Positions 12,059 through 24,318 of a stretch of 64,000 nucleotides of DNA are shown one piece after another. Below the pieces are notes generated by a model. The model made no database searches. It saw nothing but the letters and a program-made list of their open reading frames with translations, and had not been told where the DNA came from. The translations under genes and the position numbers were made by a program. The DNA comes from Caenorhabditis remanei (Eukaryota > Nematoda > Chromadorea > Rhabditida > Rhabditidae). The first letter of the stretch is position 1. Each line of letters begins with the position of its first letter. The stretch is from the NCBI RefSeq assembly GCF_010183535.1, contig NC_071332.1:13702001-13766000 (forward strand), given 5' to 3'.

Positions 12059-12757
12059 TTATTTTAATAAATAAAGAAATATTAAATAGAAAGCTGGAGA
12101 ATACTGTCTTGATTTTCGGATGATAGTATCAGCATTTATTATAATTTCAAAACCTACCGTGAGCTATTTAGACCAATGTTAGGACGATCGGATAATTTTA
12201 GACCGGACTATTCTTGAAATTCTGTGATTGATCGTATCGCATTTCTACCTCGACGAAGAGCCTCTTTTTCTTACACACGGCGCAACTACGGAACTTTTTT
12301 GAAATATGCTGTGCACAATAATGTACTGATTCAGAAAATTGTGTTGCCGTGAAAACTATATTATAACTGCACCTGTAATAGAACTGTACCTGTATTATAT
12401 CGGCTCAAAATTTACCATTAGTATTCCCATAGAAATTTCCCATGATTCTGAATAAAATCATCGTGATTAGAATAGCAATAAAAAAGTTTAGAAAAGTTTT
12501 TTTAGTGAGTGAGTGTCAAAAACCCCAAAACTTAAAATGGCAACCTTCTACATTAAATAATCATATTAGTGAGATTAATAAGAAATGTTTCTAGTTTTCA
12601 AGACTTCCGATTCCAAGATCAAATGACATATTCTCGAAATGATCTTGTCCGTTTCCTATCTTCTCTTCTTGATCTATTGGAATTGTATAGTAGAACCTAT
12701 TATTCGTTTTTCTTCAAGCTAATAGCTACAAATTCAAAATAAAAAGGACAGCTTAGC
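12059..12757. other. intergenic, nothing recognised
   Basis: About 700 bases of AT-rich DNA between STELLO copy 2 and the next GT14 gene. No open frame with splice support, no RNA gene and no repeat was recognised. Confidence 0.5.
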
Positions 12758-14572
12758 ATGCTTCATCCTCTTTGCCTAGTCATGAGACTTCTCGGAAATT
12801 ATTTGCAAATTCTCATAGTGGTCCTTTTCCTAGTTTCATACTATTGGGTTGTTCAACAGCCTTCTGATGATTTTGGTAGGTTTATCCTTTTTTTAAACTC
12901 AATAACAAAACAAAATTTCAAGATTCGGAAATACCTATTGAGCGAATTGTTAAACTTTACGAAAGAGTGATATCAGCTTTGCGAGAGAACAGTTCAGAAA
13001 TCTGTGAAGGAACCTTTAACTACTGTAGACGTCCCGAAACCCGTCATATAAATTGCGGAGAAGTTTTAAGAGGAAATAAGGTTGGTTTTCAAAAATTGTG
13101 TGCTCCCACAGAATAATTGTTCAGACGTATATATCCACCATAACTGGCGAGAACCGGATCCCACTTGTATCCAACCCGTATCTCAACATGACATGCCCTC
13201 AGATTTCTAACAGAATCCGACCAAGTTATGAAATGAATCCATTGAAACTTGGTGGCATTGCATTTGCTAGAAATGTTTATACTGATTACGAACTGATAGA
13301 AAAACAAGTGCAGATGACGTGGCATCCAGAGAATCGATATTGTTTCGTGGTAGATATTGATGCGGACATTCATTTTATCTGGAAAATGATTCAGCTTGTG
13401 AATTGTTTTGAAAACCAGATGACCATGTTGCCAGGTTTGTTTTCGACTTATGTAGTATCACCGTAAATTCATAAAATATTTCAGTCACTCTGTACATGGA
13501 TATTGCAGGCCATAATCAGAACCTGGCTCACACTCAGTGCATGGGGTCACTGCTACAGTACCCTAACTGGAGCTATCTAATGCTTCTTCAAAATCATGAT
13601 ATCGTCACAAAGACTGTGTATGAGTTAGATAGAATTTTCGAAATAATGAATGGAGCTGCTGACATGGAAATTGAAAATGATACTCTAGATGGAAGTTCGA
13701 GAAGGTTCAATTTCAATCCGAAGAATCTGAAGTTATTCAGAAACGGTCTTTTTGAGCAGCAGATGTTCCATAATTTTCTGTTTTCAGAAACCGGAATTTC
13801 TGAAAATAACCTCAAAACTCCTGTGACCCTCGTATCTGGTAGTGTAGCAGCTTCCTTGTCACGTGAATCTGTGCAATGGCTTATTGATACAACAGATGTG
13901 ACTGTGTTTACTGAGCAATTGAACCGGACTGTGAGTTATTGAAGCAAGAAACTATATTTCGAAGTCAGTGGATTTCTAGGAGTATGGAGGTGACAAAAAG
14001 TTCATCGCCTCACTGTATACAAATTCTCAACTGGGAATGCCCGGCCACTTCACTTCAGAATGCATCAAACAAGGAGTTCCAGTCGCCCATTTTACTAGGT
14101 TTCTTTTTATTTTATCAAAGTTTTATTTTCATGGTTTCAGCATGAGTCAAATAGCAGATAATGAATCATATAAATGTGCAACAAAAACCACTCGACACAA
14201 GACATGTCTCTTCGGAATTGAGGACTTGAAAGCAATCGCAGAGATGTCGCATTTGACCTGGAACAAGGTTGGTCAAATGGATTTTTGTCCTCTACCGAAC
14301 TTTTGAAACTATTTCAGGTGTACCCATCATTCGATTGGTCTATCATTGATTGTACTGCTGAACTATTGTTCAATCGAACGTTTTTAGGACAAGAGAATAA
14401 AAATTTTGATGAGGATTATTACATGAATTCAATATCGGTTTTTATCTGCTAATAGTGTTCTCTTATTGACTCTTATTTTCAGGTGGAGTATCATAGGAAC
14501 AGAAACAATCCGGGATACAAACTGAATTGCACATCAAATCAGAAAACAAAAAGATATGAAGATTACTTATGA
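12758..14572 (+). CDS. GT14 core-2/I-branching-like glycosyltransferase, complete
   Basis: The only complete GT14 paralogue here and the template for the other two. Exons by eye: 12758-12875, 12923-13080, 13125-13434, 13485-13745, 13788-13930, 13980-14098, 14141-14267, 14318-14437, 14483-14572, giving 481 residues. Residues ~10-30 (LLGNYLQILIVVLFLVSYYW) form the signal anchor. The luminal catalytic region holds MTCPQISNRIRPSYEMN, FARNVYTDYELIEKQVQMTW, AGHNQNLAHTQCMGSLLQYP and NWSYLMLLQNHDIVTKTVYE, then GHFTSECIKQGVPVAHF, FDWSIIDCTAELLFNRTF and GYKLNC, with conserved cysteines probably in disulphides. The family works in the Golgi on O-glycan branching. It lies just ahead of an srh gene on the same strand. 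Confidence 0.88.
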
Positions 14573-14808
14573 TTCCATCTTTTGCAATTTTTAGTCAAAA
14601 GTTGTGATCTCTGATTTAATAAATTGTATTTCTCTGTTTTTCAATTGTCCGCTTGTGTCTATCAATGAACATTAGCATACAAATTAAATTTTCTCATTCT
14701 TTTTGATATTTCCAACCTTTGAAGCAGGTGGTATTTCTCACTAACAAAACCTTTAACTCAGCTGAAAACTATAAAATTGCTCGCTTCATTCCATAATTCT
14801 CATTCTCA

Positions 14809-15935
14809 ATGAATGTATCACTCCTCGCCTCTCCTCAATTTTATTCAAAAACTCTGTATGTCATAGGATTCCTTTCCTTGCCTATTCATATACTCGGCGG
14901 GTACTGTATTCTATTCCAGACACCTGAATCTATGAAATCTGTCAAATCGAATCTGTTGAACATGTATTTTTGGACTACACTTCTTGACGTGTATCTCAAT
15001 TTGTTGACTCAACCATTTCTGTGCCCTCCACCCATTGACGGATTCGCAATGGGTCTCTTGAGTCGTGTTGGAATCAACTTGCCGCTTCATATTTATTCTG
15101 GAATCACGATTGTGGCCCGTAAGCGAATCACAGGTAGAGAGAATATTTACAAATTGCAAATGAAATTTCAGTAGTCGCAGTATCTGTTGTCTCCATTTTC
15201 GAGAACCGTTTTTACTTGCTCTGGGCGAAAGGAACATGGTGGAAATTTGTCAGATATCTCATTCTGATTGGAGATTATATTATTGCTGTCTTGTTTTTTG
15301 TTCCAAGTATTTTAGGAATTCCAGAGCAAGAAACAGCAAGAAAGGAACTTTTTGAAGTAAGAGCTTGAAACAAAAACATTGTGAACGTCAAAATCCAGAT
15401 GTATCCTCACATCCAAGCCTTCGACAGTCCCGAAAACCGAATATTCATTGTGGATCTTCGCAAAGACAACGTATACATGATCAGAACTGCCTGCACCATA
15501 ACATATATTGTTGGACAGGGAGCTATTTTTGTTATCTTGTTACAGTACAATATAATCCGTGCAATCAAGGGAATGACGATATCTAAAAGTACTGCAAACA
15601 TGCAGAGAGCGTTTTTGAGGGCACTGTATCTGCAGGTATAACTGGTTTGACTGGTGAGCTTGGCATTGATAACTTAAAAATTTTAGGTTGCTATCCCATT
15701 CTTCATTATGGTTGTCCCTCAAATCATCATCGTGTTTTTTGGAATTTTTATAGAAATTCAACAAGAAACTATGAATGTTTCGTGGATTGTTACATCAACA
15801 CACGGTGCTCTTGCAACTGCAACAATGCTATACGTACAGAAACCTTATCGAAAATTCTTGAAATCGAAATTATCTTGTTCACAGAGAGTTGAGCAATTTG
15901 TGAGCGCGACTACCGGTGTAAAGTCTGTTCTGTAA
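14809..15935 (+). CDS. srh-class chemoreceptor GPCR
   Basis: Serpentine receptor class H (Str superfamily). Four exons: 14809-15118, 15172-15356, 15399-15635, 15687-15935, summing to 326 residues. Family hallmarks: LSLPIHILGGYCILFQTPES in TM1, MKSVKSNLLNMYFW entering TM2, SIFENRFYLLW with a WW pair (TWW) in the TM3/loop region, AFDSPENRIFIVDL, and a C-terminal YVQKPYRKFL after TM7. Such receptors are expected in sensory-neuron cilia, detecting environmental chemicals; the ligand is unknown. The start is the ATG of MNVSLLASPQF, the same N-terminus as the paralogue at 26209-27353. Confidence 0.9.
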
Positions 15936-15987
15936 ATATTTAACAAAATTTGTTAAAGAAATGCATTTTATTCTGCTAATAAAAAAG

Positions 15988-17757
15988 TCAAGCATGGCAC
16001 CCGATTGTTTTGATCCAACGTGGATTTTCATGAAAATGATACGTGATTGGCTTCATTTGAGGACCCGATTTATAGTCAACTTCCGAATGGACACAGTTCA
16101 TATCAGAGCGTTGAGGGATCTGAAACACTCAGTTGGAGTGTTTTGTGATGAAATAGTGAAAAACTCACTAGACATCCTTCCCCATTCGGACACTGCTTCT
16201 GGAATTTTTTGTAGAATTTTTCGTAGTAGCAACGATAGATTATGGGAAAGTAGTAGGATTGCTTGGGCAGTTTTTCGGCAATTGTGGAAATGTTGGTGAA
16301 GTTGAGAAGGCTGCAATGTTATATGAATGGAGTTTGGAAGTGGATCCCGTCTCACCAACCTTACAAACTCTTCCTGGATTTCCAATAGAACAGATGAATT
16401 CAATTGCATCTCCGGCATAATTTCAAACTTGCTCATTTTGTACGGAATAGTATTCTTTCCATTGGTATCGATTGGTTTCTGCATGTGAATCAAATAATTC
16501 GAATCCATAAAGAACTTCTTCTTATACGAGAAATTGAATGATTCATGAATCCACATCGAGTTGATATTTGTTGGTTTAGTCATCACTTTCCCATAATCCT
16601 CTTCATTTACAAACCAAGTGTGCCCGAATATTTCAAGAAAGTTGATATCGTGAATGTCCGCTTTGTTGTAAACCATCATCTCTCGTTTACTGTAGTGAAA
16701 TGTCAGAATACCGGGATTCTGAGCGTGAAGTGCAGTGAATTCATCAAAGTATGCATCGTATCCACGTGGAAATAAAATGTCATCAATATCAAAAAATGTG
16801 ATGAACTCCGCTGCTTCCTTGTACTGTAACAGACAATCTGTTTGAGCGCCTGCTTGATTTCTAAGTTCTGAGTTAGAATTCGGCTCCAAAGAAGTATCAG
16901 AACCATTCTGGAACTTCATTCTTATCCAGAAATCGAGTGTCACATATCCAAGAAGTTCATATTCCTGCACCAACTCGAAGAATGAGTCGAGCATACTGGT
17001 CACATAAATGTGAAGGTGTCCTCCGAAACGACGAGCAACGTGGGAATGAGTGATGAAAAGTTGCCATTGTTCAGCAATAAATTGAGGTGAAATACAAATT
17101 ATGACTCGAGATGGAGAAGTATTTCTAGGCAGTTTGAATGGGATCTGGAATTAAAAATATAGAAAACAAATCAAAACATGTGACTTACTTCTACTTTGTG
17201 CTCTCCATCTGAAATTTCCAGTTTTGTCATTCGAGGTAATACATTAGTGGTTGCCACAATGTTCACAAACCGACAGGCTTCGTTGAGTTGCTCTCTGAAA
17301 TTATTGTTCAATATTCTATCTCATTTCGTTTTTCACTCACTTGACGAGTTTCGGCACAACGGCCACTGACTGGTTATCTGCATTCGTTGCAATCAATTTC
17401 ATCTGATGCCTCGTAATATCTCTCATCGTATTTCTATCCAATAGTAAAACCATGGCCACAGCATTGTTCCCTAACGACTTGGAACTCGGATAGTAGTAGG
17501 TATTGATAATATATGCATCTGTATTCGAGGCTGAGTCTCCCAAAATGAGAACAGTAATTTTGTGTCGGAAACTAAGATACCAGTTGATAAATCGATCGTC
17601 ACTTCCTATTAATGAGGGCAGTATAATGAAGAAGATAAGGAACAGTGAAAGAATAGTCAACAGTAATTTCCATTCCTATAATTACATGTTTACATGTTTT
17701 AAAGTTTGCATAAAAATAACGCATAAAAATAACGCTTACCTTTCTTTTGAACTTCAT
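15988..17757 (-). CDS. GT92 (DUF23) glycosyltransferase
   Basis: Six exons on the reverse strand: 17757-17740, 17675-17341, 17294-17189, 17144-16360, 16310-16169, 16119-15988, giving 505 residues in frame. The start MKFKRK is split by an intron; then [19 protein letters not shown] is the signal anchor (type II, Golgi). Core motifs: [37 protein letters not shown] with DID as the metal-binding Dx[14 protein letters not shown], and [20 protein letters not shown] at the C-terminus. GT92 enzymes in nematodes include a beta-1,4-galactosyltransferase acting on core fucose; the acceptor here is unknown. A 49-nt intron (16359-16311) has no stop in one frame and hides the true C-terminus; using it restores [15 protein letters not shown]. 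Confidence 0.9.
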
Positions 17758-18670
17758 TTTCTGATGTGGATGGCAAAAATTGCGGAATACGCCCGTAAAT
17801 GCCAATGAATGTGAAACAGAGAAAATTAATTAGAAATTTTAAAAGAAAAATGACGGAAAGATTCAGGAAGATGCTTATTTTTGAAAGATAGATTGGATAG
17901 ATAAATAAATCGGATAAATGTTGCATTGGAACGAACCGAGAGAAAGATTTTGTGACACTTGGGTTACGTTCTGAGTAAGGTTTTTTTCTATCGATTGAAA
18001 ATAACCAAACTAGTTCCAATAATGCCATCTTTCAGTATACATATTGCTTGGATACTTGGAAGTTGGATTCGTTAGAATATAGGGAACTTATAAATGTATA
18101 TATAAATCCCTCATATCCAAGAAAATCAGCACTTATGATAATCTCCATACTTGCTACCCCGATATCAACTTAAGAACGCATAAATATTATATTCGGTGCT
18201 CCCTTAAAAATACATCAAATCAACGCTCGCAATTTGTTGGAATTTTATCTCAATGTAACGTGTCAGTGACTTGCTCCTTCGTTTCAATAAATAATTAAAA
18301 ATATATTGTTGGTCACCTGCTGTTGTGAGCTGTTAAGTCTAACTCAAGATGTCTAATTTTTTTACTCACAAAATTTCTCACTCTGGAGATTGCCGCGGTC
18401 TGAAATATGAGATAACCATAATTAATTTTTGTGTCTCCTTTCTAGTTTTTGTATTTTTTTATCTTCTACGAATCGTTGTTTTTCTGAAGCAGATAGACAT
18501 CTTTGTGACGAATGTTTATATCTTCACTCCCCATCTGAAATCTTTTCGTTCAGACTTTGGACGGACACGTTTTCACTTTTTTCAAATATTGTCTGTAGTT
18601 TTGTGATCCTATATGAGGGCTTCTGGATGAAGCTTGGAACTTATTTTTGGGTTTACAAAAATAGAAGATT
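17758..18670. other. intergenic, nothing recognised
   Basis: AT-rich spacer between the GT92 gene and the GT11 gene. Short open frames near 17700-18030 and 18349-18743 are low complexity and rich in F/L/I without family motifs or consistent splice signals. Confidence 0.5.
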
Positions 18671-20516
18671 TTATTTAAAGCTCTTTATCACTGTTAAATT
18701 ATCAGAACCGGCATATTTGAGAGGTATCCAATGTGGCGGGTAGTAGTCGTCGGACTTGAATTCACCGGTTTCCTGAAATTAGATATTTTGCAATCAGTAT
18801 TTCATGAAAAATCACTCACTAAAATATAATCTTTCGTATACTGAATATCTGTATAGTAGACCCGGTTTCCTTTCGACAAGTATCCCATCCACCATCCGAA
18901 CGTTGAATGAGCGGCTGAAACGTTTTACAACTGAAGTGTCTGGTTTTCACTTCAAAGTAATCTACCTGAGATGAAAACCACATCACAATTACTTTTCGAG
19001 TACAATAAATCATCAGATGGGGAATTCTGAGATACGTAGGCATCTGATGAGGTCGTACCATTCCGAAGATAATCCATAAATTGGAAATCGTCCCCAAAGT
19101 ATACTGTGGTCATGTGTTTTCGACGGGCTCCTTCTGAAATCATATCTAAATTTTTGAGATTTCTGATACAGTTTTTACCTTGACGTGCCACAAAATTCAT
19201 TGCGCTTCTAATGAACTTCTCATCTGCAACGTGGAAACCAACTCTCAAGAAATCTCCTCTTCTGACATGGACACACGTCCTGAAAATAAAAATTTCCGGT
19301 TTTTCAAGATTCGGTTCTGGGGCTGAAAAACTGTTTCAGATCATTTCCAAAGTTTTTCACGCCTTCCCTCTATTTTATTCGTCGAACATGTTCAAAATCA
19401 GATTGTTGATTTTTTCATCGCAGCCGTTTCCGAAGATTTTTAAAAGATTTCAATGTTTATTGCGTATGTCCTTGTTTCTGGTGTCTTATTGGAAGGAACA
19501 AGGAATGAGAAAAAGAAGAAGAGATGATCTTTTTTGAATCAAAAATTTTGATTACATGATTTTTTGTGGTCGTTTTTTGAAACTTTGAAAAATGATGTTT
19601 AAAAACTCACACGAAAGTAGATCGACTGGATACTGGAAGATAGAAGAAATGATTAGTCGGCATTTTCAAGAAACCAATGAGTTCATTTCTCATTTGGGAA
19701 AAGTATTTCCAACTCTGTAATTGATTTTGTTGGAAATAAGTGGAGTAGAGCCAATGCCTATGTCTGGATGTTGGTTATGAGCTTATGAGCTCATGAGCCA
19801 GTTATCAAAAAAGTTTACCTGATAATGAGTGCCTTTTAGATGTAGATACTCATCTTGAACATTCTCTAAAACGCTTGGATTCTCGAATGTACAACATTTC
19901 GCATGAAAAGTAGTACGTCTGATTGATCTGGGCACCTAAAACTAGTTTTGAGTACTTTGGAATAGACACATGAGCACCACGCAAACAGACTTCGAAAGTA
20001 AAAAAAAAACTCACACTCCCATTAATAACTAAAAACTGATTCATCAACCCGGGTATCAATGCATTTGTGTCTTCCCACATCTTCTCGTGATAACAGTCTT
20101 CTATGAAAAATATGGGAACTCTCTGGAGTTCTCTTGCGATTGAAAGCACGGATGCCAGCTCGAAGAGATGATTTCCAAGTCTTGATGATGCGGCATAGTT
20201 ACTGGATATAAACTTCCGAGAAGTTTTGTAATTGACTTGTGCGGGAGGGTACGGTATTCTAAAAGTTTTGAAAGTCAAAACTTGGGACGGAAAAAGAATG
20301 CGAACTTACTCTAACGGATCATCTTCATGTATTGCTCGGAGTAGGAACACTGTAAAACATTTAAAATGACTTTTCATAGAAAAAGTATAGAATAAAAAAC
20401 CCACCTGAATAAACCATAATCATCCAAAAAATAGGGCTTTTGAATGCCTTTTTCGAGTATTTGACAACAAGGAATCCATTATCAGTCTTCGAGGACAACT
20501 TGATAATTTCCAGCAT
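18671..20516 (-). CDS. GT11 alpha-1,2-fucosyltransferase-like
   Basis: Nine exons on the reverse strand: 20516-20405, 20349-20310, 20258-20015, 19935-19819, 19714-19611, 19279-19179, 19133-18966, 18914-18820, 18772-18671; together 360 residues in frame. A membrane anchor (SPIFWMIMVYSVFLLRAI) is split by the first intron. All three GT11 landmarks are present: SSRLGNHLFELASVLSIARE (donor-site motif, near residue 77), CVHVRRGDF (near 210) and AAHSTFGWWMGYLSKGNRVY. A CC pair and KGTHYQSWKYFSQM lie between the first two. The family transfers fucose from GDP-fucose in alpha-1,2 linkage in the Golgi. Start uncertain: the frame is open upstream to at least 20570. Confidence 0.87.
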
Positions 20517-21642
20517 TTCATATAGATCGAACAACAAAAAATACAAAGGAATCAATATCCAGAACAACAAATAGCTATGTCATTAAATCAAAAACTGGGA
20601 AAACAGATGGACAGAGCGGTAGATCTGATACTATTATTTTCCTTCCTCGTGTATCTTTTAAAATCTGAAGCCTGTCTAAATCTGACGGTATAATCGGAAA
20701 CCGTTCCCCCCCTCTTTCTCCACGTTTTGACGCACTGAATGTTTAAAAGTGATGAGTGGGAGGAAGCAGGTTCCCGGGGATTGGATGGTCTGGAAAGATT
20801 GTTTTTTTACGGTCGGAACTTTGATACTGGAATTTAGGAATAAGTCTACAGTATCAAATCTAAAATTCACAAGAAATGTTCAGGATAATGTTAAAAAACA
20901 AACAGTTGCCAAACATTTATTATTTCAAGACTGCGAAACTTCAGTAATTTTGAAAAATTATCAAATGTTGAACTCATTAGTAGTCAGATCGAGTAAATCA
21001 GGTGGGATGACGTAACTGATAAAAGCAAGAACCAGGTTATTCAGAAGCTCTAATTTTGAACCAAACAGTTTTCATAATATTGTGTAGAGAGTGCTTTGCA
21101 AATCAAGCTGAGCAAACCAAAATTAAGGAGAAAAGAATTTTTAACCGATACAAGAAATCTCCATGAACTCCCTCCTGTGTTCTCAATACCCATCTAAGCA
21201 GGTCATCTTGTTTTTTTTTCAGCACACCACACCCTTTCTTCGGGATTATTCCTATAAATCATTTTTTATTTATGTCCTAATCTCTTTTATTCTTTCCGAA
21301 AATGCCTCTCAGTCTTTTTAATTTTCAAAAAAGGCATTTTGGAGGAGTGTGTTCGGACCGACACTTCCAGATTGTTGAACAAGCGAAACTACATATAGAT
21401 TTGCAACAAGATTTTTCATCAAAAAAAACACGGATGACATCTAAATTTAAAACTTCATAGATTCATGATTGAGATTCGGGAAAATTAGGATATGGATCTT
21501 CAAACATAAAACATTTAATTAAAATTATTAAAATATGTTTCCGCAAAGCGTGAACAGAGGGTGAATGGAGCTTATAAAAGTGACGTGAAAAAGTTTTATA
21601 ATTTTATCATTCCTATTTTAACATTCATTTTCAATTTATGCA
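20517..21642. other. intergenic, nothing recognised
   Basis: No supported gene. Open frames near 20676-21015 overlap on both strands and have no splice or family evidence. AT content rises toward the following gene, whose promoter probably lies in the last few hundred bases. Confidence 0.45.
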
Positions 21643-22832
21643 ATGACGAGTGTCAGTAAATGTAAGCTATCTTTATCACATATTTCTTATAAAGACAAGT
21701 TCAGACCCAGTAAGCTCAAAATCCATGTTCGTTGACTTTCCAGCTTGTATCTTTCTAAACATGAACACGGTCATTCTCCGTTCTAAATGTGCTGGATTTG
21801 GGTCATGGTGAGTTCAGCTACATGATTGAGCTATAAAAAGTATCCTCTGGAATTTCAGGACCGTGAAATTGATTGAAGAAACAATCAACGGAGACACATA
21901 CTTTCAACCTCAAATAAATTGTCGTTATGAGAATCTACCAAAAACAGTAAACATTCGTTATGAAATGGGCCTTGGTCATGATAATTCTTCGTATGAGAAG
22001 ACGTGCGAAGGTTGTTCCTACTGGAATACGGATAAGCCTTTGATTGCAAAGAGTCTGAAAATGTTGGATTTGTTGAATCCAGAAAGTGGGCATGTGAAAG
22101 AAGATAAATTGATGCTTCATGTCGGAATCCACGTGGAATCGATCCAGTATTCAGATGGCATTTGGAAGTTCAATTTCTACGACAAACTGTTCCCAGAGGA
22201 AGAAAGAAAGAATATGATTACGATGGAACGCAAGAAGAAAAACATTCTTTTTTATTCTCACATGAAAGTGTGTCTTTATAATTTGTAGCCAACGTGAGAT
22301 GATATCTTTCAGCTCATCAAATTTCACACTGAAAACTTCACCGAGAACTTTTCTGACGTTGAAAAACATGTACATACAAAATTCGACTGTTTGGAAAAAT
22401 GTCTCCAAATCGCTCATGGTGTCCAACTACAACTTACAGGTGAACAAATAAACTGCATTTTTTCTGAAACTGAATTCAACCTTTCAGATTCAGAACTCTT
22501 TGGAACTATCAGAATCGCTGATATCTTTGGATTTAAGAACGTCGCTCGTTATTGTGAACGTCGGTTGATTCAAAATTTGAGATGGAAAACTGATGTGTTG
22601 AATTCATCTCGAATTGCAATCTCTCACAATCGGGATCGTTTATTGGTTTGTATCTCTTTCCCGTAATCAATTTTTCTAACTTCGATTACAGACACATCTG
22701 TTGAAAGATCTGAAGTTTTCGGACTTTTCGAAAGTATTCAAAGTCGAAGACGTTCCAAATATGTCAATGGAATGTATGAAATTGTGCACTAAATTCGTTT
22801 TTGATAATGTCGATCGTGGTATTCTAGAATGA
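21643..22832 (+). CDS. divergent MATH/BTB-like protein
   Basis: Six exons: 21643-21661, 21744-21807, 21859-22267, 22313-22439, 22488-22645, 22692-22832; 305 residues in frame. The C-terminal half contains FDCLEKCLQIAHGVQLQLTD, then GTIRIADIFGFKNVARYCER, which matches the end of the BTB/POZ fold in nematode MATH-BTB proteins (a 'fL..lyG......v.gil.LAd.f.ak.v...Ce.fLi' pattern). The N-terminal half (SKCAGFGSWTVKLIE, WKFNFYDKLFPEEER) has MATH-like beta-strand character but is weak, and the usual start of the BTB domain is replaced by a lysine-rich stretch. Nematode MATH-BTB proteins commonly serve as CUL-3 substrate adaptors. A degenerate member is the best guess. Confidence 0.65.
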
Positions 22833-22893
22833 ACAACTCAGTCTTTGCACAATAAATTATAACTTTATTTAAGTTTTAGATCTCTTTGATTTC

Positions 22894-24081
22894 TCAGAAA
22901 AAATTGTTCATAAACCGCGAATATTCTTGATTAATATCAATCACTCTCCCAACAAATCCTTGAATCCATCCGTCTAGAAAAAGGAGGACGAATATATGGA
23001 CACCAATAGTCATTCTGAATCGTTGAGTATGTTGAGCAGTGAGCCTGAAAATAACTTTAGAGACTTTACGAAATATTAAGACAGTATATAGTTACCAAGT
23101 TTCCTTGAGTGGTTCATCAGTCATCGGGATGATTGTGTGTTTGAATATCTCTTCAACTGTAAGAGTATTACTGTAGAAAATGGTGAATCCAGAGAGGCGA
23201 GGAGAGTCATTGAAGAGCATCTTCTGAAAGCGTATAGATTAAAAACTTGCGAAAAATTGAAATTGAAAATTTAAATTTCACCTGCACAGCTCTCCAAACA
23301 TCTGTCGCCTTCAGTTCTTTCAATTTGATATCGTATCTCCCCAAATGCAGAAAATAGTCTATTGAAACATCCATACGGCTCACAAACATAACTCGTTCCA
23401 AGTTTCGCCAATGTTCGGTTCTCACTAGTTTCTCAAAGACTTTAAGAGAAATCGACTCTGTGATACATACTCTTCTCAAAACGTTGGAATCAAACAACGC
23501 AAGAGTCTCCAGAAGCTCTTTCCCAACCTGTCCAACCAAAAACCAGCAGACTGATTTTGCCCTGATTTTCAGATCAAAAAGATCATAATTGGCTTCCCGT
23601 TTTGATAGAATTGACTGTTTCATTTGATTCAAAAATATAATTTTTGAGTTTTGATAATCAAAACCTTTCAACACCAACTTTCTCACGGATGAAAAAGGAC
23701 TCTCGAAAAGAGAAAGGAATTCAGAAAAAGAAGAAGTTTTCAACGAACAAGTATCCGGATAGAACTCATCATACTCTTTGATAGAAAACTGAAATGTCGA
23801 ATCTATTTGTTTTTGGGTACATTGCAGATTCTTCCAAGGGAATGCCTTCGGTATTTGGTAGTTTGAGTTAGAGGTATTCTCTAATTTTACATATTCCAGA
23901 TAGACTGGGCAACTGTCCACAATCAGCTTTTCGGACGTCGAACATTGGCGAAATCGCGATCTAAAAATGTGATTGCAGGTGGAGGTGTTTTTGAAAAAGT
24001 AGCGACTCACCTAGATTTGTAATCCAGAATTTCCACTACGGAAATTTTAAATTGTAAAGGTAAATCTAGCCAGGTTGGCAT
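22894..24081 (-). CDS. F-box protein with FTH-like C-terminal domain
   Basis: Four exons on the reverse strand: 24081-24011, 23960-23282, 23223-23096, 23044-22894; 342 residues in frame. The F-box is N-terminal and split by the first intron: MPTWLDLPLQFKISVVEILD then YKSRSRFRQCSTSEKLIVDS. The body ends in an FTH/DUF38-like region: LVRTEHWRNLERVMF, IDYFLHLGRYDIKLKEL, TADVW-type helix, and RLSGFTIFYSNTLTVEEIF. In nematodes such proteins are thought to act as SKP1-CUL1 substrate adaptors. This copy is more diverged from the FTH array at 52-62 kb than those are from each other, so it belongs to another subfamily. Confidence 0.78.
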
Positions 24082-24318
24082 GAAGATTCAGATATTTGTT
24101 ACTGAATGTAAAGAGAAACGGACAAACCAGCAACTTTTGTACACAAATACAATAAGGAATAGCAAATACCAATTGATAAGAAAACAGGTTTTGGTCCACT
24201 ATGACTAACGTGGGTAAATACTTTCTGAGAGATAAATGAAGATATTCTGAGGAAGAAAAACCAAAAATTGTTCATTAGAAAGTGCTCAAAGTAATTATGG
24301 TTTACAAACAAGAATATG

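Noticed and set aside
18349..18743. Overlapping frames between GT92 and GT11 genes
   Set aside because: Phe/Leu-rich low-complexity translations in two frames, no consistent splicing or family match.
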